A program made the translations under genes and the position numbers. A model generated the notes under the pieces. It was not told where the DNA came from. It ran no database searches and saw only the letters and a program-made list of their open reading frames with translations. DNA of 64,000 bases from Paenibacillus lupini. Its GTDB lineage: Bacteria > Bacillota > Bacilli > Paenibacillales > Paenibacillaceae. The stretch spans positions 496,001 to 560,000 of the forward strand of contig NZ_JAASRW010000002.1 in NCBI RefSeq assembly GCF_011761355.1, given 5' to 3'. Shown one piece after another: positions 34,161 to 42,580 of the stretch. The stretch's first letter is position 1; each line of letters begins with the position of its first letter.

Positions 34161-35417
34161 GTGGCAAATGATCGTAACTGGGCAGGAAATTACAAGTATA
34201 GTGCATCAGAATATCTCTATCCCGAAACAGTAGAAGAAGTGCAGGATATTGTAGTTCGCAGCAGCAAAATGAGAGTGCTAGGATCAAGGCATTCTTTTAA
34301 TGGAATAGCGGATACGAACGCAAGCCTGGTATGCCTTCAGAAGATGAATCGTGTTCTGGAGCTGGACAAGACCAATAACCGTGTAAAAGTTGAGGGTGGT
34401 ATCCGTTACGGGGAACTTGGCGAATATCTTTATCAACAGGGCTATGCACTGCACAATCTGGCTTCGCTGCCGCATATTACAATAGCGGGTGCTATTGCAA
34501 CAGCAACTCATGGCTCAGGCGACCGGAACGGCAATCTTTCAACAGCGGTATATGCGCTTGAGATTGTTAAAGCTGATGGTACAGTGGCGATATTTACTCG
34601 GGATGATGAAGATGGGCTGTTTAATGGAGCTGTTGTAGGTCTCGGTGCTCTAGGCGTAGTAACAGCAATTACACTGGACATTCTTCCATTGTTTGAGATC
34701 AGCCAATATCTCTACGAGAATCTTCCATTGGCGCAGCTCGAGAGTAACTTTGATGCGATATATTCAAGCGCTTACAGTGTTAGTCTTTTCACAGATTGGA
34801 AGGAATCCAAGTTCAACCAAGTGTGGCAGAAAAGATTGGCAGGAGAAGCTCGCCCAATAGAGGGAGTGTCTTTCTTTGAGGCTATTCCGGCAACGGAAAA
34901 ACTTCATCCTGTACCAGGGCAGACGGCGGAAAATTGCAGTGAGCAGCTAGGTGTTCCGGGACCATGGCATGAGCGGCTGTCCCATTTCCGGATGGACTTT
35001 ACCCCTAGTGCTGGTGAAGAGCTGCAGAGTGAATATTTTGTGGCACGCCATCATGCCTATGATGCACTGTGTGCAATCAATGAGCTAAGCGAACAGATCG
35101 CACCGCTCTTGTTTATTTCCGAGGTTCGTACAATTGCGGCGGATGAGCTGTGGCTCAGCCCGAACTATAAACAGGATTCTGTTGCATTCCATTTCACATG
35201 GAAGCCGGAGTGGGAGGCAGTTAAGCAGGTGCTACCTCTGATTGAAGCAAAGCTGGAACGATTCGATGCACGTCCTCACTGGGCTAAGCTGTACACCATG
35301 TCAGCTGAGCGTGTGCAATCGTTGTATGAGAAACTTCCAGAATTCCGTGAACTGCTGTTAAAATGTGACCCAGACGGGAAGTTCCGTAATGCGTATGTGG
35401 ATGAGTATATTTTCTAG
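34161..35417 (+). CDS. FAD-linked alditol oxidase-like protein
   Basis: 418-aa flavoenzyme of the vanillyl-alcohol oxidase fold. The RVLGSRHSFNGIAD segment carries the His that binds FAD covalently in Streptomyces AldO. LASLPHITIAGAIATATHGSGDRN is the FAD pyrophosphate loop. The C-terminal HWAKLYTM...DPDGKFRNAYVDEYIF matches alditol/xylitol oxidases, which oxidise C1 of alditols to aldehydes and make H2O2. I chose GTG 34161 after AAGGAG at 34145-34150; a TTG at 34131 is upstream of that site. Confidence 0.8.
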   Translation: MANDRNWAGNYKYSASEYLYPETVEEVQDIVVRSSKMRVLGSRHSFNGIADTNASLVCLQKMNRVLELDKTNNRVKVEGGIRYGELGEYLYQQGYALHNLASLPHITIAGAIATATHGSGDRNGNLSTAVYALEIVKADGTVAIFTRDDEDGLFNGAVVGLGALGVVTAITLDILPLFEISQYLYENLPLAQLESNFDAIYSSAYSVSLFTDWKESKFNQVWQKRLAGEARPIEGVSFFEAIPATEKLHPVPGQTAENCSEQLGVPGPWHERLSHFRMDFTPSAGEELQSEYFVARHHAYDALCAINELSEQIAPLLFISEVRTIAADELWLSPNYKQDSVAFHFTWKPEWEAVKQVLPLIEAKLERFDARPHWAKLYTMSAERVQSLYEKLPEFRELLLKCDPDGKFRNAYVDEYIF

Positions 35418-35428
35418 TACTAACAAGG

Positions 35429-35465
35429 AAACCGAGTCCCGGTAAAGGGTCTCGGTTTATTTTTG
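35429..35465 (+). terminator. Terminator after the oxidase gene
   Basis: AAACCGAGTCCC pairs with GGGTCTCGGTTT (one mismatch), then ATTTTTG. Confidence 0.8.
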
Positions 35466-35538
35466 ATAAGAATATATTTTATTAGCTGGATGCAACAAAG
35501 AGCATAATAATGCGTTTACATATTTAGGAAAGGGCGTG

Positions 35539-36018
35539 GTGAGAATTAGATTTGTTGCTTTACTGATATTATGTTGTTTAATAAGTGGATGTAGTGTTGA
35601 GAAGCAGTCCGAAGATAGCACTCATTCGATTCTTTATGATTTTCAAGAACCGACAAGTTTCCCGTTTGAAGTTAATGACGTCCGCACGGAGATTGCAATT
35701 GATAATGTAGATACACTTCATCAATTTGTATTTCACTATAAAAATAAGCAGACTACTCAAGAGATAAAGTATGTTTTAAGCAAAGTTATTGATGAGTCAG
35801 AAACCGCATCTTATGTAAAAGGTATGAAACCACTAGAAGTCATTAATGGAAAACAAACCTATTATGAAGAAGATGATTCGAGCCAGTCTATTTGGTGGGA
35901 AAATGAAAAAGGTTTTGTAGCTCGTTACGTCTATTATATTAATGGTAGTCAGGAACCTTTAGGCATGAATACATTAACAGAATCCGAATTAATAGAATTA
36001 GTTAAACAGGTGCAATAA
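35539..36018 (+). CDS. Small lipoprotein, unknown function
   Basis: 159 aa. Signal peptide ending LISGC (Cys18), then a soluble domain with FQEPTSFPFEVNDVRTEIAI and a C-terminal TESELIELVKQVQ helix. The pattern VKGMKPLEVINGKQTYYEEDDSSQSIWWENEKGF resembles DUF4367-like surface domains, but I cannot assign it firmly. GTG 35539 lies 5 nt after GGAAAGG; GTG 35536 is equally in frame. Base composition is more AT-rich than its neighbours. Confidence 0.65.
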   Translation: MRIRFVALLILCCLISGCSVEKQSEDSTHSILYDFQEPTSFPFEVNDVRTEIAIDNVDTLHQFVFHYKNKQTTQEIKYVLSKVIDESETASYVKGMKPLEVINGKQTYYEEDDSSQSIWWENEKGFVARYVYYINGSQEPLGMNTLTESELIELVKQVQ

Positions 36019-36043
36019 ATTATAAGTAAAGGGACTTATATCT

Positions 36044-36793
36044 ATGCAATGGAGCTTTGTCGAACGCACTAATTATTACATAAAGTCAAATGTTAAACAT
36101 TCTATTCGAATCGTTCATCTGACTGATTTGCACGGTACCATCCGTTTTCTTAATGGCAGCATAAGCGGAATTATTAATGACATTCAGCCAGATCTGATAA
36201 TGGTCACGGGAGACTTGGTAAGTAACCAACGAAGGTTAGAGAAGGTTTTGAACGAACTAGGGCGTCTGGCATGCAAGCAAGTCTACTTCGTACCTGGCAA
36301 CTATGAACGAGAGCAAACCATTCGTTTCAAGAAGCAGCCGCTTACGGCGGATCAATACAATAAGATCCTGCAACAATTGCAGAGTAATAATATAACGGTC
36401 TTGGATAATAAGCATTCCGTTGTACATATTCATAGCTCTCGCATTCTTGTATATGGCTTTGATAATTCGATTTATGGCAATGAACGTTATAATTCCAACA
36501 TAGACATAGAAACGTATGATTTCAAAATGTTATTAGCGCATTCTCCCAGCATTATTACAGAGTTGGAGAATCAGAACATCTCTTATGACTTATTGCTTGC
36601 GGGTCATACCCATGGCGGTCAAATCCGGCTGAGCAATCGCACATTTGGAGCGTACAAGCATTTTCATATTGGAATGAAGTTGATGGGAGAAGGTCGTCAT
36701 TTCCTCATTAATCGGGGACTAGGAACAGTCCGGATTCCTTTGCGGGTGAACTGCAGACCGGAGATAGCTGTCATACATATTAATCCTAAATAA
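36044..36793 (+). CDS. Calcineurin-like metallophosphoesterase with altered motif III
   Basis: 249 aa. Metal-binding motifs: HLTDLHG (Asp28, His30), VTGDLVS, LLAHSPSI and LAGHTHGGQIRL. Motif III, normally GNHE/D, reads PGNYE, with Tyr87 in place of the His that acts as proton donor in most relatives. Similar to YkuE-type enzymes but without an N-terminal membrane helix. AAGGGA precedes ATG 36044. Substrate unknown; the change may reduce or alter activity. Confidence 0.8.
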   Translation: MQWSFVERTNYYIKSNVKHSIRIVHLTDLHGTIRFLNGSISGIINDIQPDLIMVTGDLVSNQRRLEKVLNELGRLACKQVYFVPGNYEREQTIRFKKQPLTADQYNKILQQLQSNNITVLDNKHSVVHIHSSRILVYGFDNSIYGNERYNSNIDIETYDFKMLLAHSPSIITELENQNISYDLLLAGHTHGGQIRLSNRTFGAYKHFHIGMKLMGEGRHFLINRGLGTVRIPLRVNCRPEIAVIHINPK

Positions 36794-36836
36794 AAGTTCG
36801 TCGTTTAAGCTAATCCATTGTATGGAGGTCCAATCT

Positions 36837-37319
36837 ATGGCGATGCCCACTCATATTGTAGCGGTTGGTGGATTTGTAGAGAATGTGCAAGGTGAAATAT
36901 TGCTTGTGAAGACGCAGCATAATGGCTGGGTATTCCCTGGCGGTCAAGTAGAAGCTGGCGAAAATTTAACCGATGCGCTTATGCGTGAAATTCAGGAAGA
37001 GAGTGGAATCGACTGCATTGTCTCACACTTGATTGGCGTGTATTCCAATACTGGCATGTATAAGTGGCATGACGGGGTAACCGATGTTCCAACAAAGCTG
37101 ATGCTGGATTTTGTATGCCGTCCAATCGGCGGCCTCTTACGGACATCTGAAGAAACGTCGGAAGTCCGCTGGGTTCAGAAGGAAAAGGTGCTTGAATTGA
37201 TCCATTCGCCTGCCATTCAGACAAGGTACCAGGCTTATTTGGATTTTGACGGCTCAATCCCTTACTTGGAGTATGTAACGAAACCACAATTTGATATAAG
37301 ACATGATAGGAGGATATAG
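36837..37319 (+). CDS. Nudix hydrolase
   Basis: 160 aa. The complete Nudix box is GGQVEAGENLTDALM-REIQEESGI (GX5EX7REUXEEXGU), at about residues 37-59. It hydrolyses nucleoside diphosphate-linked compounds; the substrate cannot be read. I chose ATG 36837, 8 nt after GGAGG at 36824-36828; the in-frame ATG 36822 overlaps that site. Three bases separate it from the HIT-like gene. Confidence 0.88.
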   Translation: MAMPTHIVAVGGFVENVQGEILLVKTQHNGWVFPGGQVEAGENLTDALMREIQEESGIDCIVSHLIGVYSNTGMYKWHDGVTDVPTKLMLDFVCRPIGGLLRTSEETSEVRWVQKEKVLELIHSPAIQTRYQAYLDFDGSIPYLEYVTKPQFDIRHDRRI

Positions 37320-37322
37320 CAC

Positions 37323-37749
37323 ATGGATTGTTTAGGCTGCCGCATCGCGAATGGAATTGAACCGGACTTAAACCTTATTTATGAAAATGAATTTGTAACT
37401 TGTGTGCTTGATATCGGACCGTTTAATGAGGGTCATGTCTTAATTCTCCCCAAGCAGCATTATCTCGATATAGAGGAGCTTGACTCGAACACCGCGTAAT
37501 GCCATCATGGATGCATCCAAGAAGGTATCAGTCGCCTTGAAGGAAGTATTCCATCCGGATGGCATCACCATCTGCCAGAATGGCGGCATCTTTAACGATT
37601 TGATGCATTACCATATGCATCTAATTCCGAGATATAAGGGGGATGGCTTCTCATGGAGCGAGCCTCTTCAGCCTCATGGAGCTGAGAGACATTTGCAGAA
37701 GACGAGAGATCGTATTCTTCAAGTCTTAACGAAGGAGACCCGTGTATGA
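37323..37749 (+). pseudogene. HIT-family hydrolase, interrupted by a frameshift
   Basis: Frame 1 from ATG 37323 reads MDCLGCRIANGIEPDLN and ends DIEELDSNTA-stop at 37500. The next frame continues with NAIMDASKKVSVALKEVF and contains the catalytic HYHMHLIPR (HxHxH). Total length is 427 nt, one base over 142 codons, so a single extra base near 37490-37500 explains it. Without it the protein would be about 141 aa, normal for HIT enzymes. It may be a real inactivation, a programmed shift or a sequence error. Confidence 0.8.
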
Positions 37750-38504
37750 ATGCTCCTGAAGAAATTTTAAAGGTATGGAGAAAATTTGATCATTTTCCGA
37801 TGGAGACGTTAACAAAAGCCTGGTACTATCAGCAAAATACAGCAAGTAAACAAAGAGATGTTTCTCTGATGAAGGAACATCGCGAGCAATATGGGATAAC
37901 AGGCAATTGCTTTGACCTCTCTTTATGGCTGCTCGATGAGTTTGAACAAGAGGGGATTGAAGCTTTTCCAGTTGGTCATGATTTAGGGACGCCGGATGCA
38001 CATGTGGCAGTTATTGCAAAGAGTGAACACGGCTACCGTTATTTTTGTGATCTAGGGGATCAATGGCTAAATCCTGTTCTAATTGATTCTGATTGTGAGG
38101 ATTTTCATACGGATAAATTACGAGGATTTTTCCCGGCTGCCGAAATCCAAGTAAATGCTGAAGGAAACGTACTTAAGGTACAATACCATCGACCAAACGG
38201 GAAAATGAGCCAGCAGGATTTTGTTACAACACCGATTGCAATTACAGACCTATGGAAAGCTGCAGAGATCTCCCAGAATACGATTAAGCAACGGCCTTTA
38301 TTAGAATGCAGAATTCCTTTCAAAGATGAAATCGCTCATTGGGAATTTTATAACTGGAGCAGCGTCTTAAGCACAACTCAAGGATTATATGAAGAGCCCG
38401 CAACTGAAGATATTAAACAATGGTGCACTCGAATCCATAACAAGACTGGTTACGATAAAACAATGCTTTCAGAAGCTCTACATTTTTATAAAAGTATGCA
38501 ATGA
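37746..38504 (+). CDS. NAT/transglutaminase-like Cys-His-Asp protein
   Basis: 252-aa soluble protein. Cys55 in TGNCFDLSLWLLDEF, His86 in DAHVAVIAK and Asp102 in YFCDLGDQW have the order, spacing and settings of the triad of arylamine N-acetyltransferases and related thiol enzymes. Overall similarity to NATs is weak, so acyl transfer, deamidation or hydrolysis are open. ATG 37746 overlaps the HIT stop (ATGA), so it was part of that operon. Confidence 0.65.
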   Translation: MNAPEEILKVWRKFDHFPMETLTKAWYYQQNTASKQRDVSLMKEHREQYGITGNCFDLSLWLLDEFEQEGIEAFPVGHDLGTPDAHVAVIAKSEHGYRYFCDLGDQWLNPVLIDSDCEDFHTDKLRGFFPAAEIQVNAEGNVLKVQYHRPNGKMSQQDFVTTPIAITDLWKAAEISQNTIKQRPLLECRIPFKDEIAHWEFYNWSSVLSTTQGLYEEPATEDIKQWCTRIHNKTGYDKTMLSEALHFYKSMQ

Positions 38505-38646
38505 GCCTCTCATAAAGAGGAAGATATTTCGTAAATTAAAAAGTTTCAGGAGTGGTGATATAGTTGCCTAAAACTATATGACCGCTTTTTTTGATTGTTA
38601 TTTATTTAGATTTATAATAAATGACGATTTTAAGGTAGACGGAGCT

Positions 38647-38798
38647 ATTCGAATGATTCTGGAGAAGCGTTAGTTTATGCTTACGAAGTAGCTTTCTTTC
38701 AGAAAGCTTGAAGCGTTCGCTTTTGCTCGGAGATTCCAACCTTACCTTGTTGATTCAAAGGAATCCCCGAGCAATGGCGATCGGAAGAACATTCGAAT
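38647..38798. repeat. 152-bp structured intergenic element sharing the TATGCTTACGAAGTA core
   Basis: Outer inverted repeat ATTCGAATG (38647-38655) and CATTCGAAT (38790-38798). Inside are the core TATGCTTACGAAGTA at 38677-38691, a hairpin AGCTTTC-TTTCA-GAAAGCT, and a longer hairpin TGCTCGGAGATTCC/GGAATCCCCGAGCA around 38724-38774. No open frame. The core is identical to the three tandem units at 2895-3103. The rest of the 421-bp gap (38505-38925) shows only the ribosome site of the next gene. Confidence 0.75.
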
Positions 38799-38925
38799 AC
38801 GTAGTTTGTGACGATCAGGTTGAAAAAGCCTCTTCACTTCGTGACATTATGTCTAATGAAAACGGTAATATCGGGCTCTATACTAGACATAGATAATAAG
38901 TGGAAGGAAAGGCAGGTGGTCCATT

Positions 38926-40386
38926 TTGTCGCAGTCTCAGTCAGCAGTCGTTACGGTTCTGAACTATATCAACGGAGAATGGGTAGAGCCAGAAAGCGGC
39001 CGTTATGAAGACGTTCCGAATCCTGCTACAGGAGAGGTCATTGCACGAGTTCCGTACTCGGGGCAGGAGGATGTTGACCGTGCAGTCCAAGCTGCTCAGC
39101 TCGCGTTCGAGGAGTGGCGGGAGGCTGCTGTGCCTAGGAGAGCGCGGGTTCTCTTCAAATATCAGCAGCTGCTCATTGAGAAATGGGACGAACTAGCCCG
39201 GATCATCACTACGGAAAACGGTAAAAGCTACACGGAAGCACATGGTGAAGTGCAACGTGGTATTGAGTGCGTTGAATTCGCAGCGGGAGCTCCAACCTTA
39301 ATGATGGGAAGCCAGCTGCCCGATATTGCTACGGGCATAGAATCAGGCATGTATCGTTATCCGCTTGGTGTCGTAGGCGGTATAACGCCGTTTAACTTCC
39401 CGATGATGGTGCCCTGCTGGATGTTTCCACTTGCAATTGCATGCGGTAATACGTTCGTCTTGAAGCCATCTGAGCGTACGCCAATCCTGGCGAACCGTCT
39501 GGCGGAGTTATTCAAGGAAGCGGGTTTGCCGGATGGTGTACTGAACATCGTGCATGGCGCACGTGATGTGGTGAACGGGCTGCTCCAAAATAAACAAGTA
39601 AAAGCGATCTCCTTTGTTGGCTCACAGCCGGTCGCGGAGTATGTGTACAAGGCCGCTACCTCGTATGGCAAACGTGTGCAAGCGCTCGCTGGTGCAAAGA
39701 ATCATTCCATCGTGATGCCTGACGCAGATATGGAGCTTGCAGTGACGAATATTATTGCTGCAGCTTTTGGTTCAGCCGGCGAGCGTTGTATGGCCTGCTC
39801 CGTTGTGGTTGCCGTTGGTGATGCGGCAGATAAGCTGCAGCAGAAGCTCGTTGAAACAGCAGACCAAATCAAGATCGGTAACGGTTTAGAGGAAGACGTA
39901 TTCCTTGGTCCTGTGATCAGACAGGAGAATAAGGACAGAACGATTGGCTATATTGAGCTGGGGGTAAAAGAAGGTGCACAGCTTTTGCGAGACGGACGAC
40001 TGGATATAGTTGCCGAAGAAGGTTATTTTATCGGACCAACCATTTTTGATCATGTAGACCCAGGCATGACAATTTGGAAGGAAGAGTTATTCGCGCCAGT
40101 ACTTGCGATCGTTCGAGCGGCGTCCCTGCAAGAAGCAATTGAGGTCAGCAATCAGTCGGACTTCGCGAATGGCGCCTGTCTGTATACGGACAGTGCGAAG
40201 GCGATTCGCCAGTTCCGTGAGAAGATTGATGCAGGGATGCTGGGGATCAATCTAGGTGTGCCCGCGCCGATGGCCTTTTTCCCATTCTCGGGATACAAGA
40301 ATTCCTTCTATGGAGATCTTCATGCTAATGGCCGGGATGGCGTAGAGTTTTATACGCGCAAGAAAATGGTGACCGCCCGTTATTAA
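38926..40386 (+). CDS. mmsA: CoA-acylating methylmalonate-semialdehyde dehydrogenase
   Basis: 486-aa aldehyde dehydrogenase that turns malonate- or methylmalonate-semialdehyde with CoA and NAD+ into acetyl- or propionyl-CoA. Catalytic Cys288 is in [38 protein letters not shown] and [13 protein letters not shown] distinguish this CoA-dependent subfamily (MmsA/IolA). TTG 38926 follows GGTGG by 8 nt. With the downstream aminotransferase it suggests beta-alanine or beta-aminoisobutyrate breakdown; no inositol genes are present. Confidence 0.9.
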   Translation: MSQSQSAVVTVLNYINGEWVEPESGRYEDVPNPATGEVIARVPYSGQEDVDRAVQAAQLAFEEWREAAVPRRARVLFKYQQLLIEKWDELARIITTENGKSYTEAHGEVQRGIECVEFAAGAPTLMMGSQLPDIATGIESGMYRYPLGVVGGITPFNFPMMVPCWMFPLAIACGNTFVLKPSERTPILANRLAELFKEAGLPDGVLNIVHGARDVVNGLLQNKQVKAISFVGSQPVAEYVYKAATSYGKRVQALAGAKNHSIVMPDADMELAVTNIIAAAFGSAGERCMACSVVVAVGDAADKLQQKLVETADQIKIGNGLEEDVFLGPVIRQENKDRTIGYIELGVKEGAQLLRDGRLDIVAEEGYFIGPTIFDHVDPGMTIWKEELFAPVLAIVRAASLQEAIEVSNQSDFANGACLYTDSAKAIRQFREKIDAGMLGINLGVPAPMAFFPFSGYKNSFYGDLHANGRDGVEFYTRKKMVTARY

Positions 40387-40419
40387 TAATAAATGGCTGA
40401 AGGAGAGGAGAGTGTAGTC

Positions 40420-41778
40420 ATGTCGATTAATCAAGAAGAGGCAGATCTGATCGCGAAGGATCGCCAGTATGTATGGCATGCTATGACACCTTATAATGAA
40501 CAGGCACCTCCCATGGTTGTTACGGAAGGGAAAGGCTCGTGGATTACCGATAACCGGGGAAATCGCTATTTGGATGGGATGTCGGGACTCTGGTGCGTGA
40601 ATGTTGGCTACGGCAGAGAAGAGCTCGCTCGCGCAGCCTACGAGCAGCTTAAATCCTTGTCTTATTATCCGCTGACACAAAGCCATGTTCCTGCGATCAG
40701 GCTTGCGGAGAAGCTTAATGAATGGCTGGAGGATGAGTATATCATCTTCTACTCCAACAGCGGCTCCGATGCCAATGAAGTGGCGTTCAAGATCGCAAGG
40801 CAATATTTTGAGCAATCCGGTGCTCCAAGCCGTTACAAATTCATCTCCCGCTACCGGGCGTATCATGGCAATTCGATGGGGGCCCTTGCCGCAACCGGGC
40901 AAGCTCAGCGCAAGTATATGTATGAACCACTTGCCGGAGGCTTCCTCCATGTTCGTCCACCTGACAGCTACCGTCGCCCCGAGGGAATGACCGTTGAACA
41001 GTTTAACCTGCAATGTGCGCTCGATATCGAGGAGACCATTCATTGGGAAGGCCAGGAGACCATAGCGGCAGTCATTATGGAACCGGCTATCACAGGTGGT
41101 GGAGTGATCGTTCCGGAGCCGATTTATCTGGAGAAAGTGCGGGATATTTGCACAAAGTATGGTGTTCTCCTTATCATGGATGAGGTGATCTGCGGATTTG
41201 GACGTTCCGGCCGGAAGTTTGGTCATATGAATTACGGTATTAAGCCGGATATTGTTACGATGGCGAAAGGCCTGACGAGCGGCTATCTTCCTTTGTCGGT
41301 CACAGCGGTGCGTAAAGACATTTATGAAGCATTTAAAGGGAAAGAGATGTACAGTCATTTCCGACATCTGAATACTTTCGGCGGTTCACCGGCATCCTGT
41401 GCACTAGCTCTAGCGAATCTGGAGATTTTGGAGCGGGAACAGCTGGTCGAACGGTCTGCAGCGCTGGGTGAAAGGTTAACGGAGGAGCTCTCGGTGCTGC
41501 TGGAGCATCCGATTGTAGGGGATATCCGAAGCTTTGGATTCTTAATGGGGATTGAGCTCGTAAGTGATAAGCAAACGAAGGAGCCATATCCGCTTGCCGG
41601 CGTCGTTCGAATCATTGGAGAGTGTAAGGCGAAGGGGTTAATAATCGGCAAAAACGGCGATACCGTCGCAGGCTACAATAATGTGCTTACGATCAGTCCG
41701 CCGTTGTCATCTACCGATGAGGATGTCACCTTTATTATCGAAACGTTAAAGGAAGTTTTTGCAAATTTTAAAGTTTAG
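40420..41778 (+). CDS. Class III omega-aminotransferase (beta-alanine:pyruvate type)
   Basis: 452-aa PLP enzyme. PLP-binding Lys283 is in VTMAKGLTSGYLPLS, the cofactor-holding Asp in LIMDEVICGFGRSG, and SNSGSDANEVAFKIAR binds the phosphate. It would convert beta-alanine or similar omega-amino acids into the semialdehyde consumed by the preceding dehydrogenase. I chose ATG 40420, 9 nt after GGAGAGGAG; the ATG at 40393 has no ribosome site. Confidence 0.88.
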   Translation: MSINQEEADLIAKDRQYVWHAMTPYNEQAPPMVVTEGKGSWITDNRGNRYLDGMSGLWCVNVGYGREELARAAYEQLKSLSYYPLTQSHVPAIRLAEKLNEWLEDEYIIFYSNSGSDANEVAFKIARQYFEQSGAPSRYKFISRYRAYHGNSMGALAATGQAQRKYMYEPLAGGFLHVRPPDSYRRPEGMTVEQFNLQCALDIEETIHWEGQETIAAVIMEPAITGGGVIVPEPIYLEKVRDICTKYGVLLIMDEVICGFGRSGRKFGHMNYGIKPDIVTMAKGLTSGYLPLSVTAVRKDIYEAFKGKEMYSHFRHLNTFGGSPASCALALANLEILEREQLVERSAALGERLTEELSVLLEHPIVGDIRSFGFLMGIELVSDKQTKEPYPLAGVVRIIGECKAKGLIIGKNGDTVAGYNNVLTISPPLSSTDEDVTFIIETLKEVFANFKV

Positions 41779-41784
41779 GAAAAA

Positions 41785-41812
41785 CAAAAAAAGCCTGATT
41801 GCTATCAAGCTT
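41785..41812 (-). terminator. Terminator of the tRNA transcript
   Basis: On the reverse strand AAGCTTGAT pairs with ATCAGGCTT (one G-U) around AGCA, followed by TTTTTTTG. Confidence 0.8.
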
Positions 41813-41828
41813 CCTGCGTTTGCTCTAT

Positions 41829-41857
41829 GGTGCTCTACCAAGCTGAGCTACGTCCCG
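41829..41857 (-). pseudogene. Truncated tRNA (5' half only, tRNA-Pro-like)
   Basis: The reverse strand reads CGGGACGTAGCTCAGC then TTGGTAGAGCACC: a normal acceptor 5' strand and complete D arm. It stops before the anticodon stem; what follows (ATAGAGCAAACGC) is not tRNA. The sequence best recalls tRNA-Pro of Bacillota. It lies 11 bp after tRNA-Thr, so it was once part of a tRNA pair. Confidence 0.65.
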
Positions 41858-41868
41858 GAAAAAAAAGA

Positions 41869-41944
<76 letters not shown>

Positions 41945-42023
41945 ATATTGTTTTGTATCGGGCACAAAACGTATTATGCCACAGCTTGTACTGATTATGC
42001 AACCCCTTTTTTTAAAAAAGTTT

Positions 42024-42236
42024 TTAATGTTTTTTTGCCTTGAAATGAACGACTGCACTGTACTGCATTTTCCCTGTATTTGGATTAAATACAGCATGAT
42101 GCTGGACTTGATGAACTTGCAGCAGCAGAGCTTTATTATTCTCAATTTGCTGGTCAATCCTGAGCTCCAGTGTACGCAAATCGCCTGCTTCAAAAAACTC
42201 AACTTTATCTTCAATCAGATCTAAACGAAACTCCAT
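42024..42236 (-). CDS. DUF2536 family protein (YrzA-like)
   Basis: 70-aa cytoplasmic protein MEFRLDLIEDKVEFFEAGDL...KALLLQVHQVQHH...YSAVVHFKAKKH. This matches the B. subtilis YrzA family in length and motif order. ATG 42236 on the reverse strand is preceded by AGGAGACG. Function unknown; some family members are sporulation-linked. Confidence 0.75.
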   Translation of the reverse strand: MEFRLDLIEDKVEFFEAGDLRTLELRIDQQIENNKALLLQVHQVQHHAVFNPNTGKMQYSAVVHFKAKKH

Positions 42237-42346
42237 CCTGCACGTCTCCTGTCAATGTAAGCTGAATCTATTATACCGTTATTACTAATGGTTTCAAAGA
42301 GTTGAGCCGATAGTAATAGAGGGATGGCAATAGAACCATTTTTTGT

Positions 42347-42375
42347 TTTACAAAAAGGTAGATTTATCCTAAACT
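42347..42375 (+). promoter_or_regulatory. Promoter of the chemoreceptor gene
   Basis: TTTACA (42347-42352), 17 nt, TAAACT (42370-42375). The transcript would begin near 42383, just ahead of the riboswitch. Confidence 0.6.
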
Positions 42376-42400
42376 AGTGCCTGTGTCGAAAATAGTCGTA

Positions 42401-42490
42401 ATTACACTGAAAAAGGCAAACTTTCCGAAAGGCAAGGACGCAAAGTTATGGGCCTAATGCTGGATATAGCGATGGTTGCCAGACCGCCGG
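42401..42490 (+). ncRNA. Cyclic di-GMP-I riboswitch (GEMM)
   Basis: The landmarks are present in order: AAAGGCAAA, CCGAAAGGC (P2 with GNRA-type loop), GGACGCAAAG, GGGCCTAA and then GATATAGCGATGGTTGCC with the closing P1/P3 parts. These match the GEMM-I consensus (GGGCAAAC...GAAA...GGACGCAAAG...GGCCUAA...GGUUACCGAUGG). It leads a chemoreceptor gene, a recurrent target of this class. Confidence 0.9.
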
Positions 42491-42513
42491 ATGCAGGACA
42501 TAGTGCCTTAACC

Positions 42514-42550
42514 AGCTATCCGCCCGTCTTTGGCCGGATAGCTTATTTTG
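42514..42550 (+). terminator. Riboswitch expression-platform terminator
   Basis: AGCTATCCG pairs with CGGATAGCT around a 12-nt loop, then TATTTTGTTTATT. It lies between aptamer and start codon, so c-di-GMP binding likely sets read-through. Confidence 0.8.
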
Positions 42551-42580
42551 TTTATTCAGTGACAGCGAGGAGAGACGAGG

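Noticed and set aside
38708..39008. Short forward frames between the NAT-like and mmsA genes
   Set aside because: They run through the palindromic element and lack ribosome sites; the mmsA frame is the real one.
40252..41367. 371-codon open frame antisense to the dehydrogenase and aminotransferase genes
   Set aside because: Shadow of two clearly real genes; composition is not protein-like and no ribosome site precedes it.
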